From a bacterium (GTDB lineage: Bacteria; Ratteibacteria; UBA8468; B48-G9; DSTR01), in contig JAKPFT010000006.1 in the NCBI GenBank assembly GCA_029551285.1, positions 1 through 38,055 of the forward strand: a DNA stretch of 38,055 nt, written 5' to 3'. The translations under genes and the position numbers were made by a program. Of this stretch, positions 1 through 8,495 are shown piece after piece. A model generated the notes under the pieces. It saw only the letters and a list, made by a program, of their open reading frames with translations, did not search any database and had not been told where the DNA came from. The stretch's first letter is position 1. Each line of letters opens with the position of its first letter.

Positions 1-110
1 GGAGATTTCCGATGAAGAGTCAAGAGGGGGATAAGGGAAAAGGCGGGCAAGAAAAAGCCCCCTGGGAACCACACTCTGGTGGTGGAAAAGTTCGTTCTTT
101 GAGAGGTACT

Positions 111-135
111 GGTTATCACCGTATTCCCATTCAGT
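111..135 (+). repeat. Inverted repeat downstream of the transposase
   Basis: Positions 111-122 read GGTTATCACCGT and are the exact reverse complement of 1360-1371. Positions 126-135 (CCCATTCAGT) match CCCTTTCAGT read on the minus strand at 1347-1356. The repeat lies 17 bp beyond the transposase stop. The motif GTACTGGTTA overlaps it and recurs at 139-148. Confidence 0.7.
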
Positions 136-152
136 AGCGTACTGGTTAAGAG

Positions 153-1334
153 TTAATGGTACCGGGCCGGGTCGAACGGGGAATTATCCCGGTACATGAC
201 AAACAACAATTTTGCCAGGTCAGCGGTAATAGGCAGCATAGCCTTTTTATGCAGGTGATGCTCTTTGAAAAGTTTTAGATACTTCTGTCGTGCTGGCGGG
301 AAATGACGGACGAACTCACCGGCGGCGACATAGAGCCACTTTCGGGCGTAGGGTGAGCCGGCCTTGGAGATATGATACCCTCGGCCTTTCCCGGCGGAGG
401 ATTTCCAGACGACATCCAGGCCGAACCAGGCGATGACCTGTTCGGGCTTGGAGAAGTCGGTTGGGTCGCCGAGTTCGCTGACAAAGGATGCGGCCGGAAT
501 AACGTGCACTCCTGGAACGGTGAGAAGTTGTTGAGGCACCTGGGCCAACAGGGAAGAGATACGCTGTTCCAGCGGCCGCATCAGACCGGCCAGATAGGTG
601 ATGGCCTGGGCCAGTGTCGAAAGGTTGAAGGAAACATCCTCTTGTGCCAGGTTCATGCCGAAGGTATGGCTGGCATGCTCCTTCAAAGTGCGAGCCTGAG
701 AGAGCCCGAAGCGGCCGTTACTGGTTTTCTTCATTATCCGGGCGAGTTTATCTATCCTGGTTTTGACCAGGACCGCCGGGTTGGCCAGACCTTGTTGGAT
801 AAGAGACAGACTGGTTTTACCGGCCAGGTCAGAGAAGCAGCGCGACCATTCTGGAAAGAGTTGATAGAGATACTCCCGGAGCCGGTAGGCCAGGTTGGTT
901 CTGGTGTCGGACAGATGCGTGTAGAAGCGTGTCAGTTCCCTGAGGCCGGCCAGGGGCTGGCGAAGGAACCTGGTGGGATGGGATTCGTTCTGGCGATGAA
1001 TCTCCAGGATTTGTTTGCAGTCAATGGTATCGGTCTGGGTTCTGCGCATGCGGGTCTTACGGAAGGCGCCGGTCTGGGAGGAACTGACGGTGCGGCAGTG
1101 GTATCCCTGGGAGGAGAGATGCCAGTACAGGGGCCGCCAGAACACGTTGGTGGCTTCAAAAACAAAGACCGGATTCTGTCCCTGGGCCTGGACGTGCGCC
1201 AGAAGTTTCTCCATACCGGAGAAAGAGAGGTTCGGAAAGGGGAAGGTCTCCAGGACACGACCGTCTTCGGCAATCAAGGCCTGACAAAGTTTACTTCCAG
1301 GATCGATACTGACAACCAGTTGGTTCTTTGACAT
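153..1334 (-). CDS. IS110-family transposase (DEDD recombinase)
   Basis: This 393-residue protein has the IS110 architecture. An N-terminal RuvC-like DEDD domain shows Asp11 in VVSIDPGS, Glu60 in FVFEAT, and Asp102/Asp105 in TDTID. A C-terminal transposase_20 domain contains the LLTVPGVH region and a GYHISKAGSPYARKWL segment, where the family's catalytic serine is expected. In IS110 elements this protein works with a noncoding bridge/seeker RNA that selects target and donor DNA. I chose the ATG at 1334 because AAAGGAGA lies just upstream on the minus strand and the family normally starts a few residues before the first Asp. The reading frame stays open for about 640 nt further upstream, but that extension has no family resemblance. 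No frameshift or internal stop is seen, so the gene looks intact. Confidence 0.93.
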   Translation of the reverse strand: MSKNQLVVSIDPGSKLCQALIAEDGRVLETFPFPNLSFSGMEKLLAHVQAQGQNPVFVFEATNVFWRPLYWHLSSQGYHCRTVSSSQTGAFRKTRMRRTQTDTIDCKQILEIHRQNESHPTRFLRQPLAGLRELTRFYTHLSDTRTNLAYRLREYLYQLFPEWSRCFSDLAGKTSLSLIQQGLANPAVLVKTRIDKLARIMKKTSNGRFGLSQARTLKEHASHTFGMNLAQEDVSFNLSTLAQAITYLAGLMRPLEQRISSLLAQVPQQLLTVPGVHVIPAASFVSELGDPTDFSKPEQVIAWFGLDVVWKSSAGKGRGYHISKAGSPYARKWLYVAAGEFVRHFPPARQKYLKLFKEHHLHKKAMLPITADLAKLLFVMYRDNSPFDPARYH

Positions 1335-1346
1335 GGGTCTCCTTTC

Positions 1347-1371
1347 CCACTGAAAGGGGACGGTGATAACC
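1347..1371 (-). repeat. Inverted repeat upstream of the transposase
   Basis: This is the partner of the repeat at 111-135, read on the minus strand: GGTTATCACCGT, then CCCTTTCAGT. It ends 12 bp before the transposase ATG, so it also covers the transposase leader and could overlap its promoter or RBS region. Confidence 0.7.
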
Positions 1372-1762
1372 GGGAAAACGGGAAGCGCACCTCCTTTCCG
1401 GCGCCGGGTATGGCCGGGAAGAAAGGGGTAGGGTCTTCGTGGCGCCGCCGCAGACCATAGGCACCGGTAGGCCGTGTAACCTTGCCGTTGATATTCGGTC
1501 AGAGCCCGCGGCCGGTCGCCTGTGGGCAAAGCCGTAATTTCCGTTATCTTCACTGACTGCGCCATAACCGGTGCCGGAGCAGATTCTTTTTGCGCACCCC
1601 ATATCGGGGTAAGGAGATTCCGCTCCTCCCTTTTCCCGGACAAAAACAAGATAGAACAAAACAGAGGGGAAGGAAAGAGAAACAAACTCCGTGGCGCTCG
1701 TTTTCCGAGCAAGGAAACTATCCGTTTTCTCTCTCCTTCCCGGTAAAATCTAACCAGGGAGG
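1372..1762. other. Gene-free stretch with several small hairpins
   Basis: I see no convincing gene here; open frames on either strand resemble no family. Small hairpins occur at 1596-1610 (ACCCC/GGGGT), 1613-1626 (GGAG/CTCC) and 1696-1710 (GCTCG/CGAGC). If the neighbouring insertion sequence is of IS110 type, its upstream noncoding end, which carries the bridge RNA in that group, would fall here on the minus strand. If it is of IS1111 type, this is simply host DNA upstream of the porin. A TAAAAT at 1744-1749 is a possible plus-strand -10 element, but no good -35 accompanies it. Confidence 0.4.
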
Positions 1763-1848
1763 TTGTATGTGAAGTCATCGGGTCTCCCGGTCGGGCCTTT
1801 AATACTCTTATTAAATGCCCTGATAAAGACCTTGACTTCATCATACAA
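1763..1848 (+). promoter_or_regulatory. Long imperfect hairpin in the porin/pst leader
   Basis: The sequence folds into one 86-nt stem-loop. The outer arms TTGTATG-TGAAGTCA (1763-1777) and TGACTTCA-T-CATACAA (1833-1848) pair with one bulged T. Next come GGTCT (1781-1785) with AGACC (1827-1831), GGGC with GCCC, and TTTAAT (1798-1803) with ATTAAA (1810-1815) around a 6-nt loop. The 3' foot overlaps the AAGG (1847-1850) that would serve as ribosome binding site for the ATG at 1855, so the fold could limit translation. A start-stop pair ATGTGA behind GGGAGG lies at 1767-1772 within the 5' arm. Function is inferred; it could also be a remnant palindromic element. Confidence 0.55.
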
Positions 1849-1854
1849 GGTAAC

Positions 1855-3120
1855 ATGAAAAAAAAAGGTTTTCTCAGTATTCTGGCAGCGCTTCTTTCCA
1901 TAGTCGTGCCTGCCATTGCCGGTGAGATGGACATCCTTCTGGACAAACTGGTCCAGAAAGGTATCTTCACCGCTCAGGAAGCTGCGGAAATCAGGATTGA
2001 GGTGGAACAGGAAATGCGTGCCGGAACAGTGAAAACAATTGGTGAAACCCTGCCCGCATTCTTGACCAACACCAAATTCAGTGGCGATTTACGTCTCAGG
2101 TATCAATGGGACGAAACAGACACTGGCGCTTCCAGGAGTGACCGACAACGCGGTCGTTTTCGGTTGCGGTACGGTTTTGAAACAGCTCCTGGTGAGAAGA
2201 CAAAAGTGGGTGTAAGGCTGGCTACTGGTGGCAAAGAGCCGACTTCAACCAATCAGACTTTTGAACGCGCCTTTGTCGGTAAAACTATCGCTATAGACCG
2301 AGCCTACGTTACCCACAAGATTCTGCCTTTCCTAACTGTCTCCGGAGGGAAAATCGCCAACCCGTACTTTACCACAGACCTCCTCTGGGATAGTGACATT
2401 AATCCGGAAGGAGCAGCGCTTCTGTTGAACTTTAAAGACAGCCGGCTAAACCCCTTTGTCACCCTTGGCTTTTTTGGAATGGGGGAAAATAGCCACTGGT
2501 CAGCCGACCCTGCAATTGCGGCTTTACAGACAGGTATTTGCCCTCAATTTTCAGGAAAGCCTCTGAAACTGGCCGTCAGCTACTACAACTTTATGGGCCT
2601 TAAGGGAAAGTTCATGCAGGAGGTCAGTCCCGATTATGTGAAAAGAACTAACTCCAATGTGGCTGTTGTATTTCCAGCCACACCTACGTCTCTGGAAACC
2701 ACGAAACATTACTGGAAATACAACTATGAGCTGCTGGAGACCTGTCTTTCTTTCACGCCCTTTCAGTTCAGGGAGACAATCCCTCTCACTCTATATGGCC
2801 ACTATCTCCGCAACCTCGCCAGCGACGTCAAGGACAGAAGTGGATGGCTGGCCGGCTTCAATCTTGGCAGGGTGAAGGAGAGGAACGAATGGGAGATAGG
2901 GTACAATTACCGTAAACTGGAGAAAGACGCCGCTCCTGACATTATCGTCGACTCAGATTTTCACGGCGGCGGTACCAACGGCAGAGGCCACAAATTCACC
3001 ATTGGTTACGGCTTCAGCCGGTACGCTTCTGTGAACCTGACCTACTTCAACACCGGCGTTGTGTCGGGAGCAAAGAAGGATGTCCAGATGCTCCAGGTGG
3101 ACCTTAATGTGAAGTTCTAA
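1855..3120 (+). CDS. Putative outer-membrane porin (phosphate-linked)
   Basis: This 421-residue protein begins with a signal peptide (KKK, then a hydrophobic stretch ending near AIAGE). A short helical segment of about 40 residues (LDKLVQKGIFTAQEAAEI...) resembles the N-terminal motif of the 'putative porin' family. The rest is beta-barrel-like, with alternating strands such as SGDLRLRYQW and RFRLRYGFE, and a terminal strand ending in an aromatic residue (LQVDLNVKF), as expected for BAM-dependent insertion. It lies 13 bp upstream of pstS, so it probably supplies phosphate to the PstSCAB importer, as OprP/OprO-type porins do. That role is inferred from position and not from recognisable OprP residues. 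The RBS is weak and partly inside the leader hairpin. Confidence 0.8.
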   Translation: MKKKGFLSILAALLSIVVPAIAGEMDILLDKLVQKGIFTAQEAAEIRIEVEQEMRAGTVKTIGETLPAFLTNTKFSGDLRLRYQWDETDTGASRSDRQRGRFRLRYGFETAPGEKTKVGVRLATGGKEPTSTNQTFERAFVGKTIAIDRAYVTHKILPFLTVSGGKIANPYFTTDLLWDSDINPEGAALLLNFKDSRLNPFVTLGFFGMGENSHWSADPAIAALQTGICPQFSGKPLKLAVSYYNFMGLKGKFMQEVSPDYVKRTNSNVAVVFPATPTSLETTKHYWKYNYELLETCLSFTPFQFRETIPLTLYGHYLRNLASDVKDRSGWLAGFNLGRVKERNEWEIGYNYRKLEKDAAPDIIVDSDFHGGGTNGRGHKFTIGYGFSRYASVNLTYFNTGVVSGAKKDVQMLQVDLNVKF

Positions 3121-3133
3121 CCAGGGGGACAGA

Positions 3134-3961
3134 ATGAAGCAACGGAAATTTTCTGTCGGGGCATTGAGTATTGTGATGGCTTTTTGTCTTTCCATCTCAG
3201 GTGTAGCCCGTGAGGCCAGGGATATTGTGATCGCGGGTTCCACCACGGTTTTGCCCATCGCCCAGAAAGCAGCGGAAGTCTTCATGAAGAAACACCCCGG
3301 GACAAAAATATCCGTAATGGGCGGGGGTTCAGGCGTAGGCATAGCTTCTCTCATCGACGGCCATTGCGATATTGCCTCAGCCTCACGAGCGATGAAAGCT
3401 GCTGAAATTCAAAAAGCCCAGGCAAGAGGTATACAACCTAAAGCCCACACCGTGGCGCTTGACGGCATCGCTGTAGTAGTACACCCGTCCAACCCAGTTT
3501 CTAATCTCAGCATCCAGCAAATAAAGGATATTTACAGCGGGGCCATTTCCGACTGGAAAGTCGTCGGAGGCAACCCCGGGAAAATCGTTGTTCTCTCCCG
3601 AGACACGGCCAGCGGCACCTATGAAGCCTTCGGCGAACTTGTCCTCAAAAAAGCCAGAGTAAGACCGGATGCCCTGATGCAGGCCAGCAATCAGGCCATA
3701 GCCTCGGTTGTGGCCAAAACCGTCGGAGCCATAGGCTATGTCGGGTTAGGCTATCTCAGCAATCAGGTAAAGGCCGTTTCGGTCAACGGTGTCCTGCCTT
3801 CTGTGGAAACAGTCCTTTCCGGAAAATATCCTGTTTCCCGGCCGTTGTTCATGTATACCAATGGTGCGCCTTCCGGCATCCTCAAAGATTTCCTTGATTT
3901 TGTAAAAGGTGCGGAAGGCCAGAGGTTAGTGGCGGGAGATGGCTTCGTTCCGCTGAAGTAA
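3134..3961 (+). CDS. pstS: Phosphate ABC transporter substrate-binding protein PstS
   Basis: This 275-residue periplasmic phosphate-binding protein has a signal peptide in the first 25 residues or so (KQRKFSVGALSIVMAFCLSISGVA). It carries the family's phosphate-contact segments: AGSTTVLPIA at the mature N-terminus, GGGSGVGIASL, and SRDTASGTYEAF. The length is typical of the short bacterial PstS type. A strong AGGGGGAC ribosome site precedes the ATG. It heads the pstSCAB-phoU series and is separated from pstC by a strong hairpin, an arrangement that usually lets the binding protein be made in excess over the membrane subunits. Confidence 0.96.
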   Translation: MKQRKFSVGALSIVMAFCLSISGVAREARDIVIAGSTTVLPIAQKAAEVFMKKHPGTKISVMGGGSGVGIASLIDGHCDIASASRAMKAAEIQKAQARGIQPKAHTVALDGIAVVVHPSNPVSNLSIQQIKDIYSGAISDWKVVGGNPGKIVVLSRDTASGTYEAFGELVLKKARVRPDALMQASNQAIASVVAKTVGAIGYVGLGYLSNQVKAVSVNGVLPSVETVLSGKYPVSRPLFMYTNGAPSGILKDFLDFVKGAEGQRLVAGDGFVPLK

Positions 3962-3971
3962 GGTGAAACAC

Positions 3972-4003
3972 TGAAGAAGGGGGCAACACTGCCCCCTTCT
4001 TCA
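3972..4003 (+). terminator. Strong intercistronic hairpin after pstS
   Basis: A perfect 14-bp stem (TGAAGAAGGGGGCA with TGCCCCCTTCTTCA) encloses an ACAC loop. It lacks a proper U-tract (TGTTATAATC follows). It is therefore better explained as a partial terminator or a 3'-end stabiliser that raises PstS over PstCAB than as a full operon terminator. Confidence 0.75.
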
Positions 4004-4006
4004 TGT

Positions 4007-4012
4007 TATAAT
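4007..4012 (+). promoter_or_regulatory. Consensus -10 box immediately before pstC
   Basis: TATAAT ends 10 nt before the pstC ATG at 4023, and no Shine-Dalgarno sequence lies between. The spacing fits transcription starting at or very near the start codon, giving a leaderless or near-leaderless message. No good -35 is visible 15-19 bp upstream because the hairpin occupies that space, so the match may be chance. Confidence 0.35.
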
Positions 4013-4022
4013 CATTCTTAAA

Positions 4023-4907
4023 ATGAGACATCAAAAGGAAAAACTCTACGGGTTTCTATTCGCCATTCTGGGTTTTTCAGCACTGGCCTTTTTGGTGGCA
4101 ATTACCATCCTGCTGGCGAAGGAAGCGTTACCCATTTTCCGCCATGTTTCCCTCTGGAAGTTCGTATCCGGCCATTTCTGGTATCCCACTTACGAGCCCC
4201 CGGAATTTGGCATTTTGCCGCTTATCCTGGCTTCCTTTATGATCACCGCTGGTGCCCTTTTTGTGGCCGCACCTCTGGGTATCGGGGCTGCCCTGTACCT
4301 GACAGAATTAGCCAGCAGCTGTCAGCAAGCGGTTTTAAAACCGGCCATTGAAATTTTAGCTACCATTCCCTCGGTGGTCTTCGGATTTTTCGGCATGGCC
4401 ATAGTGGCTCCCTTTTTTCAGAAGGTTTTTAACTTGCCCACGGGTTTGTGCGCCCTTACTGCTTCCGTTGTTTTAGGTATCATGTCCACCCCCTTTATCT
4501 GCAGTCTGGTAGAGGATGCAGTGAGTTCTATCCCGGGAAGTTTCCGGGAAGCCTCTCTGGCCCTTGGCGCCACACGCTGGCAGACACTGGTAAGGGTGAT
4601 TCTGCCGACAGCCGGTTCTGGCATCTCCAACGCCGTAACCCTGGGAATAAGCCGCTCCATCGGCGAAACTATGACTGTTTTGATGGTGGCCGGCGGTGCC
4701 GCGGTCATGCCCAGAAGCTATTTAGAACCTGTTCGTCCAATGACTGCCACCATTGCTGCCGAAATGGGTGAAGTGTCTGCCGGCAGTTTACATTATCATG
4801 CTCTCTTTGGCATCGCCGCGGTTCTTTTCGTCATCACCTTGATTTTCAATGTCCTTGCGGAGACACTCGGCCACCGCTTCCGGATAAAACTGGGGAGTAA
4901 ACTTTGA
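4023..4907 (+). CDS. pstC: Phosphate ABC transporter permease PstC
   Basis: This 294-residue inner-membrane permease has about six transmembrane segments and the EAA loop that docks on the ATPase ([22 protein letters not shown], about residues 177-198). GILPLILASFMITAGALFVAAPLGIGAALYLTE and ATIPSVVFGFFGMAIV are characteristic of PstC. The ATG lacks a recognisable ribosome site but gives the expected N-terminus (RHQKEKLYGFLF...). It ends in a TTGA overlap with pstA, indicating coupled translation. Confidence 0.95.
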   Translation: MRHQKEKLYGFLFAILGFSALAFLVAITILLAKEALPIFRHVSLWKFVSGHFWYPTYEPPEFGILPLILASFMITAGALFVAAPLGIGAALYLTELASSCQQAVLKPAIEILATIPSVVFGFFGMAIVAPFFQKVFNLPTGLCALTASVVLGIMSTPFICSLVEDAVSSIPGSFREASLALGATRWQTLVRVILPTAGSGISNAVTLGISRSIGETMTVLMVAGGAAVMPRSYLEPVRPMTATIAAEMGEVSAGSLHYHALFGIAAVLFVITLIFNVLAETLGHRFRIKLGSKL

Positions 4908-5755
4908 GAGCGAGAGATTCCGAGAAGGTCGGGTTTTTTATACTGCGAGTGGCCATGATACTGACACTTTTGCTCCTTGGCACTATTCTCTGGTTTATTA
5001 TCATCCGTGGTTACCCAGTCCTCTCGTGGGAATTTTTGACCACCGGTCCCCGCGAAGGCATGACCTCAGGCGGAATATCTCCAGCCATAGTTGGCACTTT
5101 TTATCTCGTCATAGGGTCCCTCCTTATAGCCTGTCCGCTGGGTATAGGTTGCGCCATCTACCTCTGCGAATTTAATCCCCCTGGTCTGCTGGTTAACGTT
5201 ATCCGGGCCAGTATTAACAATTTAGCCGGAGTGCCTTCGGTCGTTTTTGGCCTTTTCGGACTGGCGGTTTTCGTCAAACTATTCAGATTTGGGGTTTCAA
5301 TTCTTTCTGGTAGTTTGACGCTGGCTATTCTGTCTCTGCCGCTTATCATTTCCGCTTCCCAGGAAGCCTTGCTGGCTATCCCCAGGTCGCTCCGTGAGGC
5401 TTCACTGGCTCTCGGCGCCACACGCTGGCAGACCATCCGGCACGCAGTATTGCCGGCTGCTTTTCCAAGAATTTTGACAGGCTTAATTTTAGCGGTGGGT
5501 CGGGTTTCCGGAGAAACTGCACCCATCATGTTCACTGCAGCGACCTTTTATGCGCCTGGATATCCACATTCAATTTTTTCCGAAGTTATGGCTTTGCCCT
5601 ATCACATCTACGGTCTCATGACCGAAGGCCTTTATCCGGAAAAACAGATACCGATCGCTTACGGCTGTGCCCTTATTTTACTCATTCTGGTTTTATCTGT
5701 TTCTTCATCAGCCATCGTCTTAAGACATAGATACAGGAAAACGTATGGAGCCTGA
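4904..5755 (+). CDS. pstA: Phosphate ABC transporter permease PstA
   Basis: This 283-residue inner-membrane partner of PstC has multiple transmembrane helices and its own EAA loop ([20 protein letters not shown], near residue 165). The conserved [16 protein letters not shown] and [15 protein letters not shown] segments are typical of PstA. The start is a TTG overlapping the pstC stop (TTGA), preceded by GGGGAG at good spacing. The 3' end overlaps pstB by 11 nt. The EAA segments of pstC and pstA share more than 20 identical DNA bases, which reflects conserved function rather than a mobile repeat. Confidence 0.95.
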   Translation: MRARDSEKVGFFILRVAMILTLLLLGTILWFIIIRGYPVLSWEFLTTGPREGMTSGGISPAIVGTFYLVIGSLLIACPLGIGCAIYLCEFNPPGLLVNVIRASINNLAGVPSVVFGLFGLAVFVKLFRFGVSILSGSLTLAILSLPLIISASQEALLAIPRSLREASLALGATRWQTIRHAVLPAAFPRILTGLILAVGRVSGETAPIMFTAATFYAPGYPHSIFSEVMALPYHIYGLMTEGLYPEKQIPIAYGCALILLILVLSVSSSAIVLRHRYRKTYGA

Positions 5756-6512
5756 ACTGCCTGTCCGGATGCAAAGCCTTCACGTCTCCTTCTCCTACGG
5801 TGAGAAGAAAGTGCTTCACGACATAAACCTTGACATCTATCAGAACAGGGTCACAGCTATAATCGGACCCTCAGGTTGCGGCAAGTCAACCTTCATCAGA
5901 CTTTTGAACAGAATGAACGACCTTATTCCTGACACCAGGTTAGAGGGGCAAATACTTCTTGACGGCAACGATATCTATCAGCCCGGGGTGGACCCGGTGG
6001 AAATAAGACGAAAAGTAGGCATGGTTTTCCAGAAGCCGAATCCCTTCCCGAAAACAATCTTTGATAATGTGGCCTACGGGTTGGTGGTAAAGGGGGTCAG
6101 AGACCGCTGCCTGATTCAAAACGTTGTGGAAAGCTGTCTGAAAAAAAGCGCTTTATGGAGTGAGGTCAAGGACCGGCTTCATGAAAATGCGCTAACGCTT
6201 TCGGGAGGGCAACAACAACGGTTGTGCATTGCCCGCTGTCTGGCCGTAGAGCCTGAGGTTGTACTCTTTGACGAACCCTGTGCCAGCCTTGACCCTATTG
6301 CCACCCAGCGTATTGAAGAATTGATTGATGAATTGAAAAAGGAGTACACGATCGTCATCGTCACCCATAACATGCAGCAGGCAGCCAGAGTTTCCGACTA
6401 TACCGCCTTCCTTCTTATGGGAGAATTAGTAGAGTTCGGACACACAGAGAAAGTCTTTACGGTTCCTTCCAGCAAAAAGACTGAAGAATATCTTGCCGGA
6501 AAATTCGGCTGA
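5745..6512 (+). CDS. pstB: Phosphate ABC transporter ATPase PstB
   Basis: This 255-residue cytoplasmic ATPase energises the PstCA channel. Visible motifs are Walker A (GPSGCGKST, near residue 41), the Q-loop region [21 protein letters not shown] typical of PstB, the signature LSGGQQQR, Walker B with [13 protein letters not shown], and the H-loop [13 protein letters not shown]. The ATG lies inside the pstA tail behind AGGAAAA. The length is normal for PstB. Confidence 0.97.
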   Translation: MEPELPVRMQSLHVSFSYGEKKVLHDINLDIYQNRVTAIIGPSGCGKSTFIRLLNRMNDLIPDTRLEGQILLDGNDIYQPGVDPVEIRRKVGMVFQKPNPFPKTIFDNVAYGLVVKGVRDRCLIQNVVESCLKKSALWSEVKDRLHENALTLSGGQQQRLCIARCLAVEPEVVLFDEPCASLDPIATQRIEELIDELKKEYTIVIVTHNMQQAARVSDYTAFLLMGELVEFGHTEKVFTVPSSKKTEEYLAGKFG

Positions 6513-6522
6513 GGAGGGGGTT

Positions 6523-7206
6523 ATGCTTGAAGAGCGGCTGAAGGAAGTTACCAAACGCATCCTTGAATTTTCCTCTCTGGTGGAAATGATGCTTGCCAGC
6601 AGTCTTTCCGGACTCCAGAAGAGGGACGTGGAAAAACTCATGGCCGTGGTTAAAGAAGACGAGAAGAAAGCAAATCAGTGGGAAGTGGAAATTGACGAGG
6701 CTGTGACTGCACTCATTGCCCAGTTTGAGCCGAAGGCAAGGGAACTGAGGACGGCCCTTATGCTTCTGAAGATGAATAACGACCTGGAGCGAATGGCGGA
6801 TCATGCAGTTAACATCGCCGAAAGTTCTCTTTTCTTGATTGAGTATCCCCCGGTTAAACCACTACTGGACATTCCCCGACTTGCCGAGATCAGTATCGGA
6901 ATGCTACGGGATAGCATGTTAGCCTTTATCAATCAGGACATTGATCGGGCGGCCAGGGTCTGCGAACGCGACAGAATTGTGGATGACCTGAGGGATCAAA
7001 TCTGGCGTGAGTTGATTACTTTTATGACGGCCGACCCAACAACCATAGAAAGAGCCTTTCACTTGCTGCGGATTGCAGCTAACCTTGAGAGAATTGCTGA
7101 TCTTTCAACTAACATCTGCGAGGATGTCATTTTCATGGTCAAAGGGCTGGTAATAAAGCACCATCAGTGGGAGCAAAAACCGGAAAACAGCCACCAGCCT
7201 GGATGA
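6523..7206 (+). CDS. phoU: Phosphate signalling/transport regulator PhoU
   Basis: This 228-residue all-helical protein has the two PhoU repeats, each containing the family metal-binding E/D-rich helix: LMLLKMNNDLERMADHAVNIAE in the first and LLRIAANLERIADLSTNICED in the second. PhoU normally restrains the Pst transporter and the PhoR kinase when phosphate is sufficient; no phoR or phoB lies in the window. The frame is open from a TTG at 6493 inside pstB, but the ATG at 6523 follows GAGGAGGGGG and gives the usual family length, so I chose it. The stop overlaps the next gene's ATG (ATGA). Confidence 0.94.
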   Translation: MLEERLKEVTKRILEFSSLVEMMLASSLSGLQKRDVEKLMAVVKEDEKKANQWEVEIDEAVTALIAQFEPKARELRTALMLLKMNNDLERMADHAVNIAESSLFLIEYPPVKPLLDIPRLAEISIGMLRDSMLAFINQDIDRAARVCERDRIVDDLRDQIWRELITFMTADPTTIERAFHLLRIAANLERIADLSTNICEDVIFMVKGLVIKHHQWEQKPENSHQPG

Positions 7207-8444
7207 AAATGGATTTGCTGAGCAAGATAATTGTGGCCTTCTGGCAGTTGCTGACGGAGATGGCACCATTTCTCCTGTTTGGATTTTTCCTGGCTGGCTT
7301 GATGCACGTTTTTCTGCCGGCTTCCTTCATGGAAAAATTAACTCAGGCTACTCCGGCCGCCGTCTTCAGAGCCGCGCTGTTAGGAATTCCGTTGCCTCTG
7401 TGTTCCTGCGGAGTTATTCCGGTGGCAGCCCACCTGAAGAAACAGGGAGCCAGCACCAGCGCTACGCTGGCTTTCCTGGTTTCAACGCCTACCACCGGCA
7501 TTGACTCAATTCTGGCTACTTACGCTCTTCTGGGCCCAATTTTCGCTCTGACCAGACCAGCCGCTGCCTTTCTGGCTGGAATTCTAAGTGGCCTTCTCGC
7601 CCTGAAGTCGCCGGCCACTTCGCCCGTAAAAGCAGAGGCTTCACCGGCCGCTCCTGGAGAGACAGCATCGTCTGCAACCTGGCACAAGCAACCGTTTCTA
7701 ACCCGTCTGGTTTCAGCGCTGCGTTACGGTTTTCTGGAACTGGTGGCTGAGGTCGGCCGCTGGGTTCTGGCGGGACTCATCATCGGTAGTCTCATTGACG
7801 CGCTGATACCGGAGAGTGTTATTTCCCGTTCCCTGGCCCACCCCTGGCTGGCTTACCCGGCTATGCTGGCCGCAGGTATTCCCATGTATGTCTGCGCCAC
7901 CGGGTCCATTCCTGTGGCCGCCAGTCTGGTCAGTAAAGGGATGCTGCCGGGAGCCGCCATGGTTTTTCTTTTTGCCGGTCCAGCCACCAATGCCGCCACA
8001 GTAGCCTTTGTCGGCAAAAAACTGGGGTTCAGGGCGCTGGTTAGTTACCTGGGAAGTATTATTCTGGTAGCGCTCTTTTCCGGACTGGCAATTGACCGGC
8101 TGTATTCCTCTCTGGGAAGCGGTTCTTTTCTTTTTGTTCACGGCCAGCATCATCTTCCTGAAGGCTTAAGAATGGGCTCCGGAGTTTTTCTCTTAGGTCT
8201 CCTTCTGTATTCTTATTTTCGTCGTCCAGCCACCAGGAAAGCGACCGGACTGACCTTCTCTGTTCCTGACATCAGTTGCCAGCACTGCGCCAGGACTATT
8301 CAGACAGCGCTGTCATCTGTCCCCGGTGTTACCGCTGTCCAGGTAAAGGTTAAAGAAAAAAGTGTTACTGTGGAAGGCACGGCCTCAGAAGCCGAAATCG
8401 TCGCCGCTCTGACCGAAGCCGGATACCCTCCGGAAAAGAAATGA
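7203..8444 (+). CDS. SO_0444-type Cu/Zn efflux permease with C-terminal HMA domain
   Basis: This 413-residue protein pairs a DUF318/ArsP-like permease with a heavy-metal-associated domain. About eight to ten membrane helices include the duplicated family motifs PLPLCSCGVIPVAAHL and PMYVCATGSIPVAASL, followed by FLVSTPTTG and FLFAGPATNAAT. The C-terminal 65 residues or so form an HMA domain with metal-binding CQHC (ISCQHCARTIQTAL). This architecture matches transporters annotated as SO_0444 family Cu/Zn efflux; the substrate here is inferred. The ATG overlaps the phoU stop, so it is probably co-translated with the pst operon. A GTG 36 nt upstream is also in frame but less likely. Confidence 0.85.
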   Translation: MKMDLLSKIIVAFWQLLTEMAPFLLFGFFLAGLMHVFLPASFMEKLTQATPAAVFRAALLGIPLPLCSCGVIPVAAHLKKQGASTSATLAFLVSTPTTGIDSILATYALLGPIFALTRPAAAFLAGILSGLLALKSPATSPVKAEASPAAPGETASSATWHKQPFLTRLVSALRYGFLELVAEVGRWVLAGLIIGSLIDALIPESVISRSLAHPWLAYPAMLAAGIPMYVCATGSIPVAASLVSKGMLPGAAMVFLFAGPATNAATVAFVGKKLGFRALVSYLGSIILVALFSGLAIDRLYSSLGSGSFLFVHGQHHLPEGLRMGSGVFLLGLLLYSYFRRPATRKATGLTFSVPDISCQHCARTIQTALSSVPGVTAVQVKVKEKSVTVEGTASEAEIVAALTEAGYPPEKK

Positions 8445-8495
8445 ACCCTGAGACAACCTTGAAGCATCTAAGGGTTAACCAGAAAGGAGGCCAGC

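Larger units (their letters stand above)
111..1371 (-). mobile_element. IS110/IS1111-family insertion sequence (minimum extent)
   Basis: A single DEDD transposase gene is bracketed by inward-facing inverted repeats at 111-135 and 1347-1371. The outer 12 bp, GGTTATCACCGT, match exactly, and a CCC[A/T]TTCAGT block lies just inside. Subterminal inverted repeats are a trait of the IS1111 subgroup, whereas classical IS110 elements lack them. True ends usually lie a few bases outside such repeats and cannot be placed here. The span of about 1.26 kb is within the family range. If this were instead an IS110-type element, its left end would extend into the gene-free stretch above 1371. Confidence 0.75.

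Noticed and set aside
372-1331. Long plus-strand frame opposite the transposase
   Set aside because: It is antisense to a well-recognised transposase, shows no family motifs, and reflects codon bias of the real gene.
1335-1970. Extension of the transposase frame upstream to 605 residues
   Set aside because: The extra residues resemble no IS110 protein, a good ribosome site precedes the ATG at 1334, and the extension would run across the inverted repeat and into the porin gene on the other strand.
4549-5440. Shared DNA stretch of more than 20 bp in pstC and pstA
   Set aside because: It encodes the EAA loop in both permeases and is explained by paralogy and functional constraint.
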